Positions 58,601 to 64,000 of a stretch of 64,000 bases of DNA are shown here, in pieces. Position 1 is the first letter of the stretch, and each line of letters opens with the position of its first letter. The notes below the pieces were generated by a model. It saw only the letters and a list, made by a program, of their open reading frames with translations. It was not told the DNA's origin and did no database searches. The stretch is from Luzula sylvatica (taxonomy: Eukaryota > Streptophyta > Magnoliopsida > Poales > Juncaceae). The stretch spans positions 1,714,655-1,778,654 of the forward strand of contig OX326961.1 of assembly GCA_946800325.1 (NCBI GenBank), in the 5' to 3' direction. The position numbers and the translations under genes are program-made.

Positions 58601-60823
58601 TTTGTCATATTCGGATCCGGAATCTCGAATTCATGTCTTTTACACGACGATTTGAGAGATTTGGACCTGTTTTAACTTTTTGTACTCGATTTTGAGCAGG
58701 AATAGTAGAGATGGATCATGTGATTGCCTTCCCTGATATGGGAGAGGTCATGGTTAAAAAATACCTTTATATAAATCCAGTTCCAGCAATACTGTCGTTT
58801 TTTCGTACAAACTCGGATCTGATGCAATAGTCAAGCAAAGTTTCATTATTTGACTTAGTTTATTTTTCTTTCAGATATAAGAAATCTTATGTTCATTTCA
58901 AGCTGTTAGTTACCATTGATTTCCAGTGCCATGTTAGTAGGATTTTAATTTAGAGGTTTTCTACATGGGAATCATGATGACATCACTGATTTTAATTAAC
59001 ACCCTAATTAACAATTACGAATTAAATGATTAATTCTTAATTATTAGCTTTTGAATATTCCTAATTAACTGTTAATTGATGGAGACTCTAAAATCTAATT
59101 ACATATTATTTTTTTATTGATCATGAATTAATCGTTATTTTATTTTGTAAATTGAGATGTTAATTAAGATTGGTGATGCCATCATGATTTTCATGGGTAA
59201 ATTGGAGGGTAATAGTGAGTTTTTCTTTAATTTACTAGGTAGAAAATAAATCGAGGAATTTTGATTGAAAATAAAAACTAAACATTATTACGTGAGAAAT
59301 TGTTCAAATTGAATGGCTAAGAATTTAAGTAATTTAGCAAAAGAAAATCTGGACACGACTACGATGAACAAGAGATGGGTCATCCATCTTGAATTCAACA
59401 TCAAAAATATTTATTCTATCACTCCACTAACCACTATAATTCTAGAGGCCTTTCACTTTTAGCCTTCTCCCATTTCATCATCATATCTTTTATATTCTAC
59501 TTCACACACTTAATTGACACGACAACTAAAACATATCTTGTAATTAATTAACAAATAATATACAACTAAAATTCATATTAATTAAAAATATATGATAAAT
59601 CTATAAAAATATATTATATATACAATAATTATTGTTATTATGAACATATACAATGTACATCTAACATGTTAAAAATATAAAAAGTATATGCATATATAAA
59701 AAATATAATGAACATGAAAAATATAAAAATTATAATATGAATTTTGTTTGAACAAATACACAATCATAACCTACTTAGTATTATAGTACTATTATTTTTA
59801 TTGATTCAAAAGACAAATAAATTTATACATAACTATCACACTAAATAGTGAAAATAAATAAAGAAATAATATCTAAATTTAATTAATAAAAAATTTAATT
59901 GAAAATTATTTAACATCACATGGTAGTTTTAAAATTATAGCTTACAATAGTATAGTATACGCTATATGTTTATAAGATTCAAAATTTATTTATGTTTTGA
60001 TAGGTAAATAATTCTTTTTCGGTTTTATTATTTTTTGAAATTTTTAATATTAAATTTGTTTGACCAAAGTATTATCTAGAATTTTTGCAATTATTGTCTT
60101 ATAAGAAATAATAATATAATAATAATAATAATTTGATTATGTGAATGTACATTATTTTGCATTGTATTTTTCTTACATGATATTTTTTCAAATTCAAATT
60201 AGAAAAACATTATGCAGAAAAAATGTTGATATAAATGTTAAAATAAAGAAAAAAATTCAAGCGAATATAACCGAGGGCTTCTAAAAATTAAAGTTTGTAA
60301 GGTGCATGTTATGATATGACAACTCACTTTTTTAGTATATTTTGTTTAAACTCTAGATTGTTCATTTGTATTTACATTTAGTTATGTAATTTAACGTAAA
60401 ACGATAAATAATTGAATAAATTTGGTTTAACGTAAACACATCGTTAGTAAGATAATGTAAATTTTTAAAATCGTTTAAATTTGATTATGAAATAATAGAT
60501 ACTTGAAGAAAACAGTGAATGCTCTCTAAGGGAAAAGCAAGAAAATTAAATACTGTGCAAGTTCATCAATGCTAAAAAACGATGTTTTCAAAAGAGAAAA
60601 TATATTGTGTTTTTCCTCTTACCTCAATATTCTTAATTTATTGATGAGATGGACAAAAAAATTAGTTGGGTTGATTAATATTATGATTAAACACTAATTG
60701 ACACGTCAATTCAATTACTCGATCAATTAATTTGTTAATTTATTGAATTAAGAATATTAATCAATATAATTAAATATTTTTGTCCAGGTCATCAAAATTG
60801 TTTGGGTGAGGTTTGGGGCACTG
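58601..60823. other. Right-arm intergenic DNA upstream of SAT
   Basis: Contains a MITE-like stretch with inverted sub-ends (CATCATGATTTTCATGGG at about 59190 against GGAATCATGATGACATCAC at 58970), AT-rich DNA related to 14820-15180 (about 59860-60060), and blocks matching the left arm at 59370-59520 and 60640-60823. No gene found. Confidence 0.45.
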
Positions 60824-60830
60824 TATATAA
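60824..60830 (+). promoter_or_regulatory. TATA box of right-arm SAT
   Basis: TATATAA about 85 bases before the chosen start. The left twin has TATGTAA at the same place, a change in the core of the box. Confidence 0.6.
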
Positions 60831-60909
60831 TCCCTTTTCAAAACACTTGTTATATATGAGGTCGTATTCATCTCCATCCCCAGTTTTCCACGCCACAAAA
60901 CACACCAGC

Positions 60910-62083
60910 ATGCCATCTGGTCAGCCTTTCTCGGCCGACGCCGACGGTCCCCACCACCTTCCACCGGAGATTGTCCCTACCTTTCCCCCGCCTGAGTCAG
61001 AGGACGAGGAATCATGGGTTTGGTCTCAAATCAAAGCGGAGACTCGCCGTGATGCTGAATCAGAGCCTGCTTTAGCCAGTTACCTCTACGCCACAGTTCT
61101 CTCTCACCCTTCTCTTCAAAGATCTCTCTCCTTTCATCTCGCCAACAAACTATGTTCTTCAACTTTGTTGTCCACTTTGCTCTACGACCTCTTCGTCGAT
61201 TCCTTTTCAGCTCATCCCACCCTCCGATTGGCTGCCGTGGCCGACTTGCTCGCCGCCAATCAGAGGGACCCTGCTTGTTTGTCATTCTCGCACTGTTTAC
61301 TCAATTACAAGGGGTTTCTCGCCATTCAGGCTCATCGGGTTTCTCATGTCCTCTGGTGAGTGAACAAATATTGAATCTTTGCTGCTTGATTCTTTTTTCG
61401 TACCCTCAAATTCCAATGGTTTTCTTGAAATTCAGGGGTAAAGAGCCAAGACTTGCTCTTTCATAAATTCATCACTAATTTATTGACCAATTTATGATTT
61501 TCCCCTTATTTATCTTTCTCCAGGTGTCAAAGTCGCAAACCCTTAGCACTCGCATTACAATCCCGCGTGGCAGACGTGTTTGCGGTCGATATTCATCCCG
61601 CCGCACGTGTCGGCAAAGGTAAATTTCAAAATACAATTTTAATTTTTTTCTAAAAAAAAATGCATTTATTTCATGATTGCAATATTATTAGGGATCCTTT
61701 TGGACCACGCGACGGGAGTAGTGATAGGCGAAACTGCCGTAATAGGCAACAACGTGTCGATCCTCCACCACGTGACACTTGGCGGTACGGGAAAGGCCGT
61801 GGGGGACCGGCACCCAAAAATAGGCGACGGAGTTTTGATAGGAGCCGGTGCGACCATTTTAGGAAATGTGAAAATCGGAGAGGGTGCGAAAATCGGCGCG
61901 GGTTCGTTGGTTTTGATTGACGTGCCGGCGAGGAATACTGCGGTTGGGAATCCCGCAAGGCTGATCGGGTCGAAGAAGGGTGAGAGCGAGAGGGAAGGAG
62001 GGAGGAGTGAGAGAGAGGTTTTGCCGGGGGAGAGCATGGATCATACGAGTTTCATACAAACTTGGTGCGATTATATTATTTAA
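60910..62083 (+). CDS. Serine acetyltransferase, cytosolic SERAT1;1-like (right copy, 3 exons)
   Basis: Exons 60910-61355, 61524-61618 and 61692-62083 encode 310 residues, the usual size of cytosolic plant SAT. The N-terminal domain ('[20 protein letters not shown]', '[17 protein letters not shown]') is followed by the hexapeptide-repeat acyltransferase domain. The catalytic dyad is Asp171 ('DIHPAA') and His186 ('LLDHATG'), and '[10 protein letters not shown]' and 'VTLGGTGK' are intact. The C-terminal 'ESMDHTSF...YII' tail allows assembly with O-acetylserine(thiol)lyase. An in-frame ATG at 60856 would add 18 residues, but it lies only about 30 bases after the TATA box, so 60910 is preferred. 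Introns are short (168 and 73 bases) and free of transposons, and the TATA box is intact. This copy is the better candidate for normal expression. Confidence 0.92.
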
Positions 62084-62529
62084 GTTTTTCGGTTAGAATT
62101 CATAATTGAGATAACTCTTTCGCTGACTAGTGGGCCACGAAAGTCAGTTAGTTAAGTATGTCATATGAGGTTTTATATGGGAAGAGTTGTATTAATGAAC
62201 TATGATAATAATCATGATTAATTATTACAAGTTTTGTTTGTTTAACATTTGCTTTTGTTTAGGGAGATTTTGTTGTGCAAGTTAAATTAGACTTTGCTTT
62301 GGAATTGAAGTGCGTGATGAATTAGATATGTTAATGATTGAGGAAGAATAATAATGGTCAAATGCAAATCAGCCTTTATTTGATTTGATTCGGTTCATTG
62401 AACCTGGCAACCATTTGTATGCACAATTTAATTACACGTAAATTCATAAATAAAACGTACAAAAGCTAGAAAAAAATTGCTCAAAAAAATTTCTAAATTT
62501 TTTGTGTTATCCTTGTGCACTATTTCATA
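62084..62529 (+). other. SAT 3' flank
   Basis: Matches the left arm (8160-8515 and 5020-5101). It contains the empty target site of the left-arm MULE: TAAATAAAA at 62447-62455. No gene. Confidence 0.7.
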
Positions 62530-63453
62530 TAGGGGTGTCAACGGTTCGGATAGTGGTCATACCAGATCCATATCCATATTTTTTTTCGAATATGGATCCG
62601 GATACGGAATTACCCGGATCCGGATACGGTTCGAATAATAAACGGATACGGATACGGTTCGGATATTGTCGGATTCGGATACGGATACGGTTCTCTTTCG
62701 GATATTAAAACGGATACTATATTATCATAACATAACTTATTTTTTAGCTATAAATATATATAATTTGTGACATGAACGATAAATATGATTATATTTAAAC
62801 GTAATTTTACGATTGTGAGTTTAAATCACTCACAAATCATTAATTTGTATATATGATTTTTCAACTAATATCAAATATAATACATAAAAATAATATATAA
62901 TATGCGTATCCGGATCCGGTTCCGGATACTCGAATCTGGTTCTCTTTCGGATATTAAAACGGATACTATATTATCATAACATAACTTATTTTTTAGCTAT
63001 AAATATATATAATTTGTGACATGAACGATAAATATGATTATATTTAAACGTAATTTTACGATTGTGAGTTTAAATCACTCACAAATCATTAATTTGTATA
63101 TATGATTTTTCAACTAATATCAAATATAATACATAAAAATAATATATAATATGCGTATCCGGATCCGGTTCCGGATACTCGAATCTGGTTTCGAGTATCC
63201 GGATCCTAAAAATACCCGGATCCGGAACACGGATCCGGTCCCCGCACCAAAACCGAATATCAAATCCGGTTCCGGATCCTAAAATTAGCAACTAGATCCA
63301 TATCCGGATCCACTCGGATCCAAATATTTTTTTCGAATCCGGATATTTTTTCGGATACGGTTCGGGTCGGTTCGGGTCGGTTCGGGTCGGTTCGGGTCGG
63401 TTCGGGCAATATCCATACCATTGACGGCAATATCCACACCATTGACATCCCTA
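62530..63453. mobile_element. Ac/Ds-like hAT element, right arm only
   Basis: The ends TAGGGGTGTCAA and (complement) TAGGGATGTCAA are flanked by perfect 8-bp ATTTCATA duplications (62522-62529 and 63454-63461). The left arm keeps the empty site (complement within 5020-5040). The interior is packed with CGGATCCGGATACGG-type words and a GGTTCGGGTC tandem (63358-63404). A 249-bp unit is present twice in tandem (62689-62937 and 62938-63186). No transposase; the ORFs are repeat artefacts. Confidence 0.88.
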
Positions 63454-63461
63454 ATTTCATA

Positions 63462-64000
63462 ATGAGATGAAATACAATCCAAAAAAAGAAACAGTTTGGC
63501 CCAGCTTTGTTTAATAAGTTAGGTATTTGTATTTCAGAATCCTAAAATTGTTGAATCAACTTGAAATGTATTCAGCGGTAAATGCGATCTCATGATCCTA
63601 AAATAATAATTAATACGTGACATAGGGGTTTGATATAGTTCCCCTCAAACACACAAAAAAAACGTTTAGATGACGTGACAAAAGAAAATTAAATGGATTG
63701 ATCAGTACTATTAACTGACTTAATTAATGATTTAATTGATTATTTAATTGAATTGATACGTCAATTAACGTGTACTAATATTAACATAATATTTAATTAA
63801 GTCAATTAAAAATGATAGTCAATCATCTAATATTTTTCTACCTATGTCATCAAGGATGTATTTTTTAGTTTGTGGGGCATAGTATTTGTTTCTCAATTTA
63901 TGGATATGGTTTAACACCTTCAAAATTAACACACAAAAACATAGTTTGACATCTTAATTTATGATTTAATTATCTCAATTTATGATTGAACATACAATTA
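63462..64000 (-). other. Right-arm outer segment with shared MITE
   Basis: Complement of 4463-5030. The MITE described at 4573-4865 corresponds to about 63625-63890 here. No gene. Confidence 0.75.

Larger units (their letters stand above)
55645..64000 (-). repeat. Right arm of the inverted segmental duplication (runs off the window)
   Basis: Complement of the left arm; see that entry for block correspondences. The inner limit is near GGCCCCAACATGAGTCAA (55650). Homology is still present at the last base, so total arm length is unknown. Arm-specific sequence: about 57602-58437, parts of 58690-59360 and 59590-60640, and the hAT at 62530-63453. Confidence 0.92.

Noticed and set aside
60802..60909. 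Longer SAT start (ATG at 60802 or 60856)
   Set aside because: The TATA box at 60824-60830 lies between or only just before these ATGs, and cytosolic SAT proteins start at a position equivalent to 60910.
62502..63482. Frames with Asp-Pro/Arg-Ile repeats such as 'RIRIRFGY' and 'EPTRTDPN'
   Set aside because: Translation of the GGATCCGGATACGG and GGTTCGGGTC repeats within a hAT element.
1..64000. tRNA, rRNA or miRNA genes
   Set aside because: No cloverleaf with A/B box, rRNA core or short conserved hairpin was recognised by eye; the absence is not proven without a dedicated search.

Overview
This window is nuclear DNA of a flowering plant, almost certainly a eudicot. Evidence: plant-only genes (starch synthase 4, cytosolic serine acetyltransferase, an At4g22030-type protein, a defensin-like peptide), short GT-AG introns, AT-rich intergenic DNA, and dense plant transposons (copia, L1-type LINE, MULE, hAT, PIF/Harbinger, Helitron-like). 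I could not place it to family.

The framework is a large inverted segmental duplication. The left arm (about 4463-17330) and the right arm (about 55645 to the window end) carry the same two genes in mirror order: serine acetyltransferase (8516-11346 minus; 60910-62083 plus) and an At4g22030-like gene (15339-16769 minus; 56149-57579 plus). All four copies have open reading frames and matching exon lengths. The arms differ by insertions. The left arm has a 3.0 kb MULE, a 1.25 kb hAT-like element, a 392 bp MITE and a hAT transposase fragment. The right arm has a 924 bp Ac/Ds-like hAT. For several of these the other arm preserves the empty site, so insertion ends and target duplications can be read directly.

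The spacer of about 38 kb holds single-copy genes: starch synthase 4 (17963-22664, 16 exons), a two-exon defensin-like gene (24532-22853 minus) whose intron/exon-2 border took a LINE, and a PHOSPHO1/thiamine-phosphate-phosphatase-like HAD phosphatase (29616-30608). To their right is a transposon graveyard. At 33504-40160 four elements are nested: a PIF/Harbinger-like element holds a MULE (33765-39215) carrying a plant-mobile-domain gene and a broken MuDR transposase; the transposase holds a solo copia LTR, which holds another solo LTR. Further right are a TIR transposon with a nested PIF-like element (40647-44448), an F-box/LRR gene remnant split by a PIF-like element (46104-48060), a Pack-MULE carrying exons of a peroxisomal 3-ketoacyl-CoA thiolase (49684-52884), and a LINE (53134-54933).

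The left edge (1-4399) is the decayed 3' part of a copia retrotransposon with its 3' LTR. The host genes do not form an operon or obvious pathway cluster. SAT makes O-acetylserine for cysteine synthesis, SS4 starts starch granules, and the HAD enzyme recycles phosphate. The most informative content is the mirrored duplication with reciprocal empty sites, the gene-capturing MULEs, and insertions sitting at or next to splice sites. No CRISPR, rRNA or tRNA gene was recognised. Boundaries were read by eye; identities given as 'about' are visual estimates.
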